A DNA stretch of 37,380 bases, taken from Halorientalis sp. GTDB lineage: Archaea > Halobacteriota > Halobacteria > Halobacteriales > Haloarculaceae. The notes beneath the pieces are model-generated. The model was not told where the DNA came from. It saw only the letters and a list, made by a program, of their open reading frames with translations, and searched no databases. The position numbers were made by a program, and so were the translations under genes. Shown here in pieces: positions 1 to 7,496 of the stretch. The stretch is taken from contig NZ_JAQCNH010000025.1 in the NCBI RefSeq assembly GCF_028275115.1, positions 1 to 37,380 on the forward strand, given 5' to 3'. The first letter of the stretch is position 1. Each line of letters opens with the position of its first letter.

Positions 1-177
1 CCTCGAGGAGGACGAACTACACGCCCGGCCCGTCGTAACCGAACGAGACCGGCAGGCTGTACGGCTCGTCGTCGCTGGCCAGCGAGAGGGCCCCGTATCT
101 TTCCCCTCGGGCAGGTCGTCGACGTCGCTCGGGTTCATCCGCGTGCCGACCCACTGACCGGCTGTGTCCACGGCCAT
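1..177 (-). pseudogene. 5' part of a broken pyridoxamine 5'-phosphate oxidase-like (FMN-binding split barrel) gene
   Basis: Read on the minus strand from an ATG at 177, the first ~24 residues (MAVDTAGQWVGTRMNPSDVD...) look like the start of a haloarchaeal PPOX-type flavin-binding protein. After about 'DDLP' the family pattern (GERYGALSLAS then SLPVSFGYDG) continues one frame over, so about one base is lost near 100-112. In the new frame a TAG at 17-19 replaces the aromatic codon expected in 'GVYFV'. Two independent lesions argue for a pseudogene rather than one sequencing error, but the rest of the gene lies outside the window. The family normally makes ~150-220-residue flavin-binding oxidoreductases. 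Family call is from motif recall only. Confidence 0.6.
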
Positions 178-268
178 ACGTCGACGTTGATACGAAACGG
201 GTTCTCACTGTTTCCCACAGAGAATAGTTCGGCCTCGAACCCGCTGTCGTTGCCCGGAGAGAGCCCCC

Positions 269-580
269 TCAGCTGACGCCCGTCCAGTTACACGAGAGGC
301 AACCGAACACGCCCTGCCCGTTGACCGTCTCGCCGCCGCAGGTCGGACAGGCGAACTGTCCACCGTCGGTGACGACGACCTGATGGTCGGGCGTCCTGAC
401 GGTTTCGGTCTCTGCCGTCGTGTCTGCCTCCGTGTCGGCGTCGGTCCGGAGCGTACTCGCCAGTTTCGGGTGACACTCGGCACAGACCCAACGCTGCTCG
501 CGGTGGGTTACAGTCTCGGTAATCGCGCGGTGTCTCCACACGTGAAGAACTTCGTCTTCACAGGCGTCGCATTCTACCAT
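269..580 (-). CDS. small zinc-ribbon protein, uncharacterised
   Basis: The 103-residue protein has two pairs of CxxC knuckles. CDAC (residues 4-7) and CAEC (about 33-36) form a first zinc site, and CPTC (about 78-81) with CLSC (about 93-96) a second, separated by an acidic Thr/Glu/Asp-rich linker. This is typical of the many haloarchaeal small zinc-finger proteins, which may bind nucleic acid or proteins; its actual target cannot be told. The start at 580 is supported by a TATA-like box centred 29 bases upstream (604-614), fitting a leaderless transcript. It has its own promoter and stands alone between the broken PPOX gene and the ZIP transporter. Confidence 0.75.
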   Translation of the reverse strand: MVECDACEDEVLHVWRHRAITETVTHREQRWVCAECHPKLASTLRTDADTEADTTAETETVRTPDHQVVVTDGGQFACPTCGGETVNGQGVFGCLSCNWTGVS

Positions 581-603
581 GCTTACTACGACAACTGTCC
601 TGG

Positions 604-614
604 TATAATAAAAA
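604..614 (-). promoter_or_regulatory. TATA box of the zinc-ribbon gene
   Basis: On the minus strand the sequence reads TTTTTATTATA, centred 29 bases before the ATG at 580, the spacing seen for leaderless haloarchaeal transcripts. Confidence 0.5.
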
Positions 615-768
615 TCTTCCCCTGAATGTGCAGCAATACTCCTCAGAACAAATATATCGTCCTTATATTCTCCGAGAGCCAGCTACGGACGTGTTATTTT
701 GCCGTGAAGAATTCGAAGACTCGAAGCTCCGACAGAAACAAACGCCGGTGACCGAGGAGCAGACCGGC

Positions 769-1632
769 TCAGGCACCGACCGCGAACCAGGCGAGAAAGA
801 CCGCGAGACTGCCCAGTGCGGTGCTGGCGACGGCGTGGACGCGGAGACGGTCGAGCAACTGGTGGGCGTGGTCGGTAACCTGTGCGACTTCGCCGACTTC
901 GCCGCCGACCTCACATCGTGGGAGGAAGTCCATCGCGATGTGGAGAAACACGCCGGCGGCGAAGCCGAACACGACCGCGTTGAGAGCCGGAACGGCCGGC
1001 ACGTCGAGCAGTGCGGTCGGGATGGCCGTGATACCGACCCCCGCCGCAGGAAGCAAGACGGCGGATGCGGAGCGGTTATTGGAAGCCAGCCGCCGCGCTG
1101 CGGCGTAGCCAGCCGGCCCCTTGTGCGAGACGATAGCCAGTCCGAGTAGGAGTCCGAGTTCCGGCATCGCCGCGTACACGAGCCCGATTATCGCGCCCGC
1201 AGAGAGCGCGTGTGCCGACAACTGCACCGCCGTGTTGTCGAACGCCGCGTTCACGTGTGAGAGCCGGTGCCCGAGAACGTGCGAGCCGAACCCGACGAGG
1301 ATACCGGCGGCGATGCCGAACCCCCCCACTCGCGGGTCGAACCCTATCGCCTGTGGCACGAGGAACACGGTTGCACTCGTTATCATCGCCCCGCTGGCCA
1401 GTCCGTAACCCCAGACCAGTCGCCGCGCGCCGCCGACCTCGGCCGCCCGGACGCCGAGCGGAATCGACCCCGCCATCGCCGCGAACGCGACCCACGCAAT
1501 CACCAGCACCTTCCACAGATTCACGAGCACCGCGACTCCCGAGAGCGCGACCAGGAGGCCGACCCCTCCGAGGCCGACCAGCGACGGGCGCTCGCCGCTA
1601 TTAATAATACTGGTCTCTGTATTATTAGACAT
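769..1632 (-). CDS. ZIP-family divalent metal transporter
   Basis: The 287-residue integral membrane protein has about eight hydrophobic segments. Histidine-containing membrane motifs match the ZIP (zinc/iron-regulated transporter-like) family: GSHVLGHRLSHVN about residues 117-130, SHKGPAGYAAARRL about 168-182, and a late helix VFLHIAMDFLPR about 230-241. ZIP proteins bring Zn(II), or other divalent metals, into the cytoplasm. The conserved HS/HE pairs of the two metal-binding helices are only partly recognisable, so the metal is uncertain. The start at 1632 fits a TATA box at 1655-1664. A perfect 9-base inverted repeat lies inside codons 3-11 and could be an operator. No metallochaperone gene is adjacent. 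Confidence 0.8.
   Translation of the reverse strand: MSNNTETSIINSGERPSLVGLGGVGLLVALSGVAVLVNLWKVLVIAWVAFAAMAGSIPLGVRAAEVGGARRLVWGYGLASGAMITSATVFLVPQAIGFDPRVGGFGIAAGILVGFGSHVLGHRLSHVNAAFDNTAVQLSAHALSAGAIIGLVYAAMPELGLLLGLAIVSHKGPAGYAAARRLASNNRSASAVLLPAAGVGITAIPTALLDVPAVPALNAVVFGFAAGVFLHIAMDFLPRCEVGGEVGEVAQVTDHAHQLLDRLRVHAVASTALGSLAVFLAWFAVGA
1602..1627. repeat. inverted repeat at the 5' end of the ZIP gene, possible operator
   Basis: Arms TAATAATAC and GTATTATTA (9 bases, perfect) are separated by 8 bases and sit just downstream of the likely transcription start. An AT-rich palindrome in otherwise G+C-rich code, in a metal transporter gene, suggests binding of a dimeric metal-responsive repressor. 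The regulator is not identified. Confidence 0.4.
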
Positions 1633-1654
1633 CTGGTTGTTATACCGGCAATCG

Positions 1655-1664
1655 TAATAATAAA
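1655..1664 (-). promoter_or_regulatory. TATA box of the ZIP gene
   Basis: On the minus strand TTTATTATTA is centred 28 bases before the ATG at 1632. Confidence 0.5.
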
Positions 1665-1698
1665 GCCTCCGGTCCGTCGGCCGGTCGAACGTGTGGTC

Positions 1699-2391
1699 TC
1701 AACGGGTGCCGCGTTTCCACGCTTTCAGGTCGAGCACGCCACCGTCGAGGTCGTCGGCCGGGGCGTCGGTCGCCGCCCAGCGGAACATCGGGGCGACGTC
1801 TGCCGGGTCCCGACCGGTGCCGCCAGTTAGTTCGGTCGCGACCACACCGGGGTCGACGACGCTCACGGAGTGGTCGAGGTCCGCCGCGAACCCGCGCGCG
1901 ATAGCCTCGGCCGTCGCCTTAGAAACAGCGTACGACCCGTAGCCCGGCTTCGCCTCCCGGGCGACACCGCCGGACGTGACGAGCAGGCGCGCGTGAGGGC
2001 TCAGATGCGGGAGCGCCTCGCGGATCGTAGTGAAGGTCCCGCGCCCGTTCGTCCGTAGGTGGTCGTCGAAAGCCGCGTACGACTCCGACGCGAGGGACGT
2101 CTCGCCCGCTGGCCCGTGGTAGACGCCGGCGTTCGCGACGACGATATCGATTCCGCCGCCCTCGCGGGCCGCGGCCTCCATCAACCGCTCCACGTCGAAC
2201 TCGTCACGCACGTCCGCCCGCTGTGTGGTCACTGCCCCGTCGGTCGGTTCGACCGCTGCCGCCAGGTCGTCGAGTCCGTCGGCGTCCCGTGCACAGGCGA
2301 CGACGTGTGCCCCTGCGTCGGCGAACTCGCGGACGACTGCGGCACCGATACCCCTGCTCGCGCCAGTGACGACTGCTGTCTCCCCGTGCAT
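1699..2391 (-). CDS. short-chain dehydrogenase/reductase (SDR)
   Basis: The 230-residue classical SDR carries the NAD(P)-binding glycine motif TGASRGIG (about residues 9-16), the NAG motif in VVANAGVYHG (about 87-96) and the catalytic Tyr-Lys of YGSYAVSKATAE (about 155-166). It should oxidise or reduce a carbonyl/alcohol substrate with NAD(P)(H); the substrate is not predictable. The open frame extends upstream to 2508, but that would overlap the divergent crtD gene and its promoter. The ATG at 2391, two residues before the first beta strand, is therefore chosen. It is divergent from the carotenoid operon and could share regulation with it, though this is only positional. Confidence 0.85.
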   Translation of the reverse strand: MHGETAVVTGASRGIGAAVVREFADAGAHVVACARDADGLDDLAAAVEPTDGAVTTQRADVRDEFDVERLMEAAAREGGGIDIVVANAGVYHGPAGETSLASESYAAFDDHLRTNGRGTFTTIREALPHLSPHARLLVTSGGVAREAKPGYGSYAVSKATAEAIARGFAADLDHSVSVVDPGVVATELTGGTGRDPADVAPMFRWAATDAPADDLDGGVLDLKAWKRGTR

Positions 2392-2467
2392 TGTTTCAAC
2401 GTTCGAGCGTGACCCACATGGCGGTTTCGTATGACCGGCCGACGAACCACACTGATGAGCCACCTCT

Positions 2468-2475
2468 TTTATAAA
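2468..2475 (+). promoter_or_regulatory. TATA box of the carotenoid operon
   Basis: TTTATAAA is centred about 27 bases before the ATG of crtD at 2499, consistent with a leaderless transcript for crtD-lyeJ-cruF. Confidence 0.6.
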
Positions 2476-2498
2476 CGCTCCAGCCCCTACGTTGGACA

Positions 2499-4013
2499 AT
2501 GAGTTCACTCGCTGGAACGACTATCGACATCGTCGGCGGTGGGTTTGGGGGACTGTCGACCGCGTGTTATCTCGCAGACGCCGGCGCTGACGTTCGGGTG
2601 CTCGAAAAGAACGAACAGATGGGCGGGCGTGCCAGCCGACTCGACGCCGACGGCTTTCACTTCAATATGGGGCCGTCCTGGTACCTGATGCCCGACGTGT
2701 TCGAGCGTTTCTTCGGCCACTTCGGGAAGTCCACCGACGACTACTACGACCTCGACCGGCTCGATCCCCACTACCGCATCTTCTTCAAAGACGGTGACCA
2801 GGTCGACGTGTCCGCAGACCGCGCGGACGTCCGAGAACTGTTCGCCGAGTACGAGGACGGTGGTGGTGAAGCCTTCGACAACTACCTCGAAGAGAGCGAG
2901 TCCAACTACGAACTCGCCATGGAGAACTTCGTCTACGAGGACCGTCCTCGTCTCAGGGACTGGGTAGACCTGGACGTGATGAAAGCCGCCCCCGTTGGGC
3001 TGAAACTGCTGGGGAATATGCAGGGTCACGTCGAAAAGTACTTCGAGAACCCAAAACTCCAGCAGATCATGCAGTACACCCTCGTGTTCCTCGGCGGTGC
3101 GCCTCACAACACGCCGGCACTGTACAACATGATGAGCCACGTGGACTTCAACCTCGGCGTCTACTACCCCGTCGGCAAGGACGACCGCGACAACGGCCTC
3201 GGCGCGGTCGTCGACGCCACGGTCGACTTGGGCGAGGAGCTAGGCGTCGAGTACGTCACCGACACACCGGTCGACGAGGTCACTCGCCGGAAAGACGGGT
3301 TCCTCGTCGCCACGGAGAACGGAACGGAGTACCACCCCGACCTCGTGGTGAGCGACGCCGACTACGCGCACACCGAGCAGGAACTCCTCCCCGAACACGA
3401 GCGCCAGCACGACGCCGACTACTGGGAGTCCAAAACCTACGCGCCCTCGGCCTTTTTGATCTACATGGGCGTTGAGGGCGACGTGGACGACCTCGCTCAC
3501 CACACTCTCGTTCTCCCGGAAGACTGGGACCCCCACTTCGGGCAGATTTTCGACGAACCGGCCTGGCCCGACGACCCGGCGTACTACATCTGTGTCCCCT
3601 CCGAAACCGACGACACCGTCGTGCCCGAGGGTGATACCGACGCCTACAGCAACCTGTTCGTACTGGTTCCGATCGCACCCGACCTGAACGACGACGAGGC
3701 CACGCGGCAGCGCTATCGCGACGAGATTCTCGCCGATATCGCCGAGCACACTGGCACCGACCTCCGGGACCGAATCGCCTTCGAAGAGCGGTTCTCGGTC
3801 TCCGAGTTCGCCGACCGGTACAACTCCATCCAGGGGACTGCGCTGGGACTGGCCCACACCCTGAAACAGACGTCGCTCCTGCGGCCGTCCCACCGGTCCT
3901 CTGCTGTCGACGGACTCTACTTTACGGGGTCGTTCACCACCCCTGGCATCGGCGTTCCAATGTGTCTCATCAGTGGCGAACACACCGCAAACGCTGTGAT
4001 AGAAGACAGATGA
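2499..4013 (+). CDS. crtD: phytoene desaturase-family FAD oxidoreductase, probably carotenoid 3,4-desaturase
   Basis: The 504-residue protein starts with an FAD dinucleotide-binding motif (VGGGFGGLSTACYLA, about residues 12-26), followed by the conserved NMGPSWYLMP segment. It ends with the CrtI-family signature around YFTGSFTTPGIGVPMCLISG, which contacts FAD. Members of this family desaturate phytoene or introduce the 3,4 double bond in acyclic carotenoids. The order desaturase, lycopene elongase, CruF is the one characterised in Haloarcula japonica, where the first gene is CrtD, acting on dihydroisopentenyldehydrorhodopin-type intermediates in bacterioruberin synthesis. The specific role is inferred from order; CrtI cannot be excluded. 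It overlaps lyeJ by ATGA, indicating translational coupling. Confidence 0.85.
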   Translation: MSSLAGTTIDIVGGGFGGLSTACYLADAGADVRVLEKNEQMGGRASRLDADGFHFNMGPSWYLMPDVFERFFGHFGKSTDDYYDLDRLDPHYRIFFKDGDQVDVSADRADVRELFAEYEDGGGEAFDNYLEESESNYELAMENFVYEDRPRLRDWVDLDVMKAAPVGLKLLGNMQGHVEKYFENPKLQQIMQYTLVFLGGAPHNTPALYNMMSHVDFNLGVYYPVGKDDRDNGLGAVVDATVDLGEELGVEYVTDTPVDEVTRRKDGFLVATENGTEYHPDLVVSDADYAHTEQELLPEHERQHDADYWESKTYAPSAFLIYMGVEGDVDDLAHHTLVLPEDWDPHFGQIFDEPAWPDDPAYYICVPSETDDTVVPEGDTDAYSNLFVLVPIAPDLNDDEATRQRYRDEILADIAEHTGTDLRDRIAFEERFSVSEFADRYNSIQGTALGLAHTLKQTSLLRPSHRSSAVDGLYFTGSFTTPGIGVPMCLISGEHTANAVIEDR

Positions 4014-4912
4014 GCGACAGCGCAGCCAGCAACCGGTTCGAATCGGTCACCAGCTACCTCCCCTCCGAGGAGACCCGATTCGGCTATCTGTTCTGGCTCT
4101 CGCGCCCGCGCTTCTGGCTCTATCTCGGCGGCCCCGTCATCGTCGGCGCGACGTTCGCCGCTGGCAGCGTGGCCGAACTGTTCTCGCCAATCGCCGTCAT
4201 GCTGTTGGCGTATTTTACCGTCCCCGCGAACGTCTTCCTTTACGGCGTCAACGACGCCTTCGACGCCAACATCGACGAAATCAATCCCAAGAAAGACGAG
4301 AAAGAAGTGCGTTACCGCGACGATATCTGGATTATCATGGCGGTCACACTGAGTGGCGCGCTCGGCGGCATGTTCATTTTCCTCCTGCCGTCGGCCGGAA
4401 CACAGGTGTTGGCACTGTGGGTGCTACTGGCCGTCCAGTACAGCGCGCCGCCCCTGCGGTTCAAAACGACGCCGTTTCTCGACTCCGTGTCGAACGGCCT
4501 GTACATTCTCCCTGGCGTGGTCGCGTTCACCGCCGTCTCCGGCGAGTTGCCCCCGCTCCTGGCCATCGTCGCCGGATGGTTCTGGACGATGGGGATGCAT
4601 ACGTTCTCGGCCATCCCCGACATCGAACCCGACCGCGAGGCCGGCGTCCGGACGACCGCGACCGTCCTCGGCAAACGGCGAACGTACTACTACTGTGCAG
4701 CCTGCTGGCTGGCAGCCGCAGCCGCCTTCGCGCAGGTTCACGTCGTGCTCGGTGCCCTCCTGTTGCTCTACCCGGTGCTGGTGTTCGGTATCGCTTTCTC
4801 CGGGGTCGACGTGGACGACGCCTACTGGTGGTACCCCGCTATCAATACGCTAATCGGGATGCTGATGACCATGGGTGGCCTCTGGGCACTCCTGTTCGGA
4901 TATGGCGGTTGA
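4010..4912 (+). CDS. lyeJ: lycopene elongase / 1,2-hydratase (UbiA-family prenyltransferase)
   Basis: The 300-residue membrane protein has about eight hydrophobic helices and the two aspartate-rich motifs of UbiA prenyltransferases: NDAFDANIDEINPKKD (about residues 81-96) and DIEPDREAGVRTTA (about 204-217). These bind Mg(II) and the prenyl diphosphate. In haloarchaea the crtD-linked member adds C5 units from dimethylallyl diphosphate to both ends of lycopene and hydrates them, giving the C50 skeleton of bacterioruberin. The ATG at 4010 overlaps the crtD stop (ATGA); an open extension to 3962 would run far into crtD. The function rests on family motifs plus gene order. Confidence 0.88.
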   Translation: MSDSAASNRFESVTSYLPSEETRFGYLFWLSRPRFWLYLGGPVIVGATFAAGSVAELFSPIAVMLLAYFTVPANVFLYGVNDAFDANIDEINPKKDEKEVRYRDDIWIIMAVTLSGALGGMFIFLLPSAGTQVLALWVLLAVQYSAPPLRFKTTPFLDSVSNGLYILPGVVAFTAVSGELPPLLAIVAGWFWTMGMHTFSAIPDIEPDREAGVRTTATVLGKRRTYYYCAACWLAAAAAFAQVHVVLGALLLLYPVLVFGIAFSGVDVDDAYWWYPAINTLIGMLMTMGGLWALLFGYGG

Positions 4913-5756
4913 GACGCCCACTCGCGACGCCGTTGAGGCCGGCCTCGACGACCTCGTCCAGGAGAATCGCTTCACCATCGCCGTCGTCTTCCCCGCCGTC
5001 GGCGCGATTATGTTGCTCGCCAGCGCCGAGGCCCTGTTCCCCGCCCCGCTCAACTTCAACCCTTATCTGGTCCTCCTCGGGACCGTTGTGATGCGACTCC
5101 CGCTGATCGCCGGTGTCGCGCCACTCCTGGACCGCCGTGCGACTGCGGCCCTCCTCGCGCTGACGGCATACTCCTACGGTATTGAGTACGTGGGCGTGAC
5201 CACTGGCTGGCCCTACGGCTTTTTCGAGTACGGCGTCGAACTCGGGCCGATGCTGCTGGACACCGTGCCTCTCGGGCTCCCGATTTTTTTCTTCCCGCTC
5301 GTGCTCAACAGCTACCTGCTCTGTTTGCTTTTGCTCGGCGACCGGGCGAGTCGGTGGGCGGTCCGGCTCCCAACAGTCATCGCGACGGTCCTCATCGTCG
5401 ACCTGGTGCTGGACCCAGGTGCGGTGGCACTTGGCTTCTGGGCCTACGACGGGGGCGGGGCCTACTACGGCGTGCCGTGGTCGAACTACCTCGGGTGGGT
5501 CCTCTCGGCCACCGTGGCCGTGGGCCTGTTCGATCTCGCGTTCGACTGGACGAACCTGGTTGCCCGCGTGCAGTCGTGTGCGTTCATGCTCGACGACCTG
5601 GTGAGCTTCGTGATCCTTTGGGGACTTATCAACGCCTACTTCGGCAACTGGGTGCCGGTGGCGTTCGCCGGCCTGCTCTTCGCGGGCCTCGTCGAAATCG
5701 ACCGGTTCGACTTCCAGGTCCTCCGGACGGTGCCCGGGCTCTCCAGCCGGCTGTGA
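4902..5756 (+). CDS. cruF: bisanhydrobacterioruberin hydratase
   Basis: The 284-residue polytopic membrane protein has seven to eight predicted helices and the hallmark regions of the CruF/DUF422 carotenoid hydratase family: YSYGIEYVGVTTGWPYGFFEY about residues 91-111, PLGLPIFFFPLVLNSYL about 122-138, and LVLDPGAVALGFW about 168-180. It hydrates the 2'',3'' double bonds of bisanhydrobacterioruberin, the last step to bacterioruberin, in the membrane. It overlaps lyeJ by 11 bases. The ATG at 4902 is preferred because the upstream ATG at 4875 would only lengthen the overlap and has no family support. Confidence 0.9.
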   Translation: MAVETPTRDAVEAGLDDLVQENRFTIAVVFPAVGAIMLLASAEALFPAPLNFNPYLVLLGTVVMRLPLIAGVAPLLDRRATAALLALTAYSYGIEYVGVTTGWPYGFFEYGVELGPMLLDTVPLGLPIFFFPLVLNSYLLCLLLLGDRASRWAVRLPTVIATVLIVDLVLDPGAVALGFWAYDGGGAYYGVPWSNYLGWVLSATVAVGLFDLAFDWTNLVARVQSCAFMLDDLVSFVILWGLINAYFGNWVPVAFAGLLFAGLVEIDRFDFQVLRTVPGLSSRL

Positions 5757-5800
5757 CTGCGACCGAAAGAAATTACTCGGTGAGCGGTGGTTCCTCGAAC

Positions 5801-6028
5801 ATGACACGAACTGCGCCAATGGACTACCAGACGTACGCGAAAGGGGGCTTTTTGTTTGGCCTCGCACTCCTCGTCGTCGGTGTCGTCGGGTCCGCCGTCG
5901 GCCACATGCTCTTCGAATCGATCCCCGCCTGGGAAAGCGCTCTCTTCGTCGGCGCGGAGTTCGCCGGCCTGACTATCGGGCTTTTTTCGCCAATCGTGTT
6001 CGGCATTGTGCTCCCGCTGATCGAGTAG
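5801..6028 (+). CDS. small two-helix membrane protein downstream of cruF
   Basis: The 75-residue protein (MTRTAPMDYQTYAKGGFLFG...) has two long hydrophobic segments, about residues 15-36 and 46-72, and little outside the membrane. I do not recognise a characterised family. It follows cruF after 44 bases and probably has its own weak promoter: an A-rich GAAAGAAATTA lies about 30 bases before the ATG. Its stop codon directly abuts the stop codon of convergent crtB with no base between. An alternative ATG seven codons in gives MDYQTY.... A link to carotenoid synthesis, perhaps as a membrane partner, is positional inference only. Confidence 0.65.
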   Translation: MTRTAPMDYQTYAKGGFLFGLALLVVGVVGSAVGHMLFESIPAWESALFVGAEFAGLTIGLFSPIVFGIVLPLIE

Positions 6029-6985
6029 TCACTGCGTGGGGGTCCACTCGGGCGGTTCCGGCCCGGGCGAGGGGGTCGGTGCCTCACCGATGGTCGAGAC
6101 CCGCTCGAACACCGCTTCCGGGTCCTTGTTCCAGTGCCAGTGCCAGCGCGTCTTGGCGATCAACCAGAGCTTTCGCGTCGTCGCGAGACTCGGCGTCTCC
6201 GAGAGGACGTCGTAGTCCCGCTTCCTGATCAGCCGGTGGTGGTCGGCGTACAGCACCGCCGCAAGCAGGACCGCGAACTGGCAGTCGTCCGGGAGATACT
6301 TGATCCCGGCGACCCCCTCACGATACAGTTTCTCCGCGCGGGCCATCTCGTGAATCATCGCCGACCGGAAGCCGTCGGACAGCTCCAGGTCCTCAATGTC
6401 CGCCTCGGAAACCCCATACTGTTTCAGCGTCTCCCGCGGGAGGTAGATTCGGTCGCGGTCAACGATGTCCTCACGCACGTCGCGCAGGAAGTTCGAGAGC
6501 TGGAACGCCTCCCCGAGCGCTCTGGCGTGTGGTCGCGCCACGTCCGGATCGTCGACGTTCATAATTCCGGTCATCATGTACCCGACCGCCGACGCCGAAC
6601 CCCGCATGTACGCTTCGAGTTCGTCGTACGTCTCGTAACGATTCTTCTCGATGTCGGTCGCCATCGCGTCGACGAACAGTTCCACGTCCCCTTCGGTGAT
6701 AGCGGACTCGCGGCGAACCTCGTCGAACGCCTGCAGGACCGGGTCGTCGGTCTCGCGACGACCGAGCGCCGCCTCGCGGAACCGTTCCAGTCGCTCCCGC
6801 TGTTCGGCCGGGGTGAGGTCGTTGTCCTCGTCGTCGACGACCTCGTCGGCAATCCGGAAGAACGCGTACAGAACGTAGGTCTTGTGGCGGATTCGCTCGG
6901 GTAACAGTCGCGTCGCGTAATAGAACGTCTTGCCAGTCTGCCGGTGAATCTGCCGGCTCTCCTCAAGTGAGTCGTTCGTTACCAT
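6029..6985 (-). CDS. crtB: phytoene synthase
   Basis: The 318-residue trans-isoprenyl diphosphate synthase-like enzyme condenses two geranylgeranyl diphosphates to phytoene, the first committed carotenoid step. It shows the squalene/phytoene synthase signatures: YALFxx-type YVLYAFFRIADEVVDD with the first aspartate cluster (about residues 37-52), the YMMTGIM region, and the second cluster in FQLSNFLRDVREDIVDRDRIYL (around residue 180). Length is normal. It is convergent with the crtD-lyeJ-cruF group and the 75-residue gene. The start codon is at 6985; no clear TATA box lies at the leaderless distance, so a short leader is possible (a TTAAA lies ~95 bases upstream). Confidence 0.92.
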   Translation of the reverse strand: MVTNDSLEESRQIHRQTGKTFYYATRLLPERIRHKTYVLYAFFRIADEVVDDEDNDLTPAEQRERLERFREAALGRRETDDPVLQAFDEVRRESAITEGDVELFVDAMATDIEKNRYETYDELEAYMRGSASAVGYMMTGIMNVDDPDVARPHARALGEAFQLSNFLRDVREDIVDRDRIYLPRETLKQYGVSEADIEDLELSDGFRSAMIHEMARAEKLYREGVAGIKYLPDDCQFAVLLAAVLYADHHRLIRKRDYDVLSETPSLATTRKLWLIAKTRWHWHWNKDPEAVFERVSTIGEAPTPSPGPEPPEWTPTQ

Positions 6986-7087
6986 TCTCTGATAGTTCGT
7001 ATGGTCAGATGGACGCCGCTCTCGCTGTGGGGATGGGGATGGAAACCGTTCACGTTGACAGATGTAGGGGCCGAACTGGTTTAAGAA

Positions 7088-7110
7088 CGGTACCTTACTG
7101 GTTGGTACCG
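7088..7110. repeat. inverted repeat between crtB and the divergent gene
   Basis: CGGTACC and GGTACCG (7-base arms, each containing the palindrome GGTACC) flank a 9-base spacer in the crtB/7174 intergenic region, about 65 bases upstream of the 7174 start and 100 bases upstream of crtB. It could be a regulator site serving either gene. Confidence 0.35.
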
Positions 7111-7143
7111 AACCTCTTGAAGCGCGTACACGTTCGGAAAGTG

Positions 7144-7150
7144 TTTTTTA
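7144..7150 (+). promoter_or_regulatory. TATA box of the 7174 gene
   Basis: TTTTTTA is centred 27 bases before the ATG at 7174. This spacing fixes the start and argues against the longer open frame that begins inside the crtB promoter. Confidence 0.55.
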
Positions 7151-7173
7151 CGAAGTTGGTTCAAGATGTACGT

Positions 7174-7446
7174 ATGGCTCGCCAACAACTCGAAACCGCG
7201 GCAGAGAACCTCCGTACAGCGAGTGACGCGACGACCGACGAGGCCAGCAGTCGCCTGGACGACCTAGCCGACCAACTCGACGACCTCGCCGCCCGGGAGT
7301 CCGGACCCGACCACGGCCGACTGGCTCGTATCCAGTCCGCGCTGGCAGACCTCGAAGACGGGGTGAGTACGGAGGCCGGCGAGGACATCGACGACGCCGA
7401 CGACGCGATCAACGGCTATCGTGAGACCATTGAGGGCGGCGTCTGA
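7174..7446 (+). CDS. small acidic helical protein (DUF7553-like)
   Basis: The 90-residue, strongly acidic, apparently all-helical protein (MARQQLETAAENLRTASDA...) contains the segment ESGPDHGRLARI. I recall this from a haloarchaea-specific family of unknown function (DUF7553-like); the family number is from memory. The helices look amphipathic with Leu/Ala heptads, so a coiled-coil or helical bundle is likely. There is no signal peptide and no catalytic motif. The next gene, at 7497, appears to be a divergent paralogue (see findings). The start is fixed by the TATA box 27 bases upstream. Confidence 0.7.
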   Translation: MARQQLETAAENLRTASDATTDEASSRLDDLADQLDDLAARESGPDHGRLARIQSALADLEDGVSTEAGEDIDDADDAINGYRETIEGGV

Positions 7447-7496
7447 GTCCCGGAACCTCTTTGCTATCTGCCGCCCGACGTTCGAGTGAAGGGAGC

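Noticed and set aside
2392..2508. N-terminal extension of the first SDR up to 2508.
   Set aside because: It would overlap the crtD start and its TATA box and adds residues with no SDR similarity.
5277..5300. T-rich tract (gattttttttc) as a terminator within cruF.
   Set aside because: It lies in the middle of an intact gene and encodes the conserved PIFFF segment.
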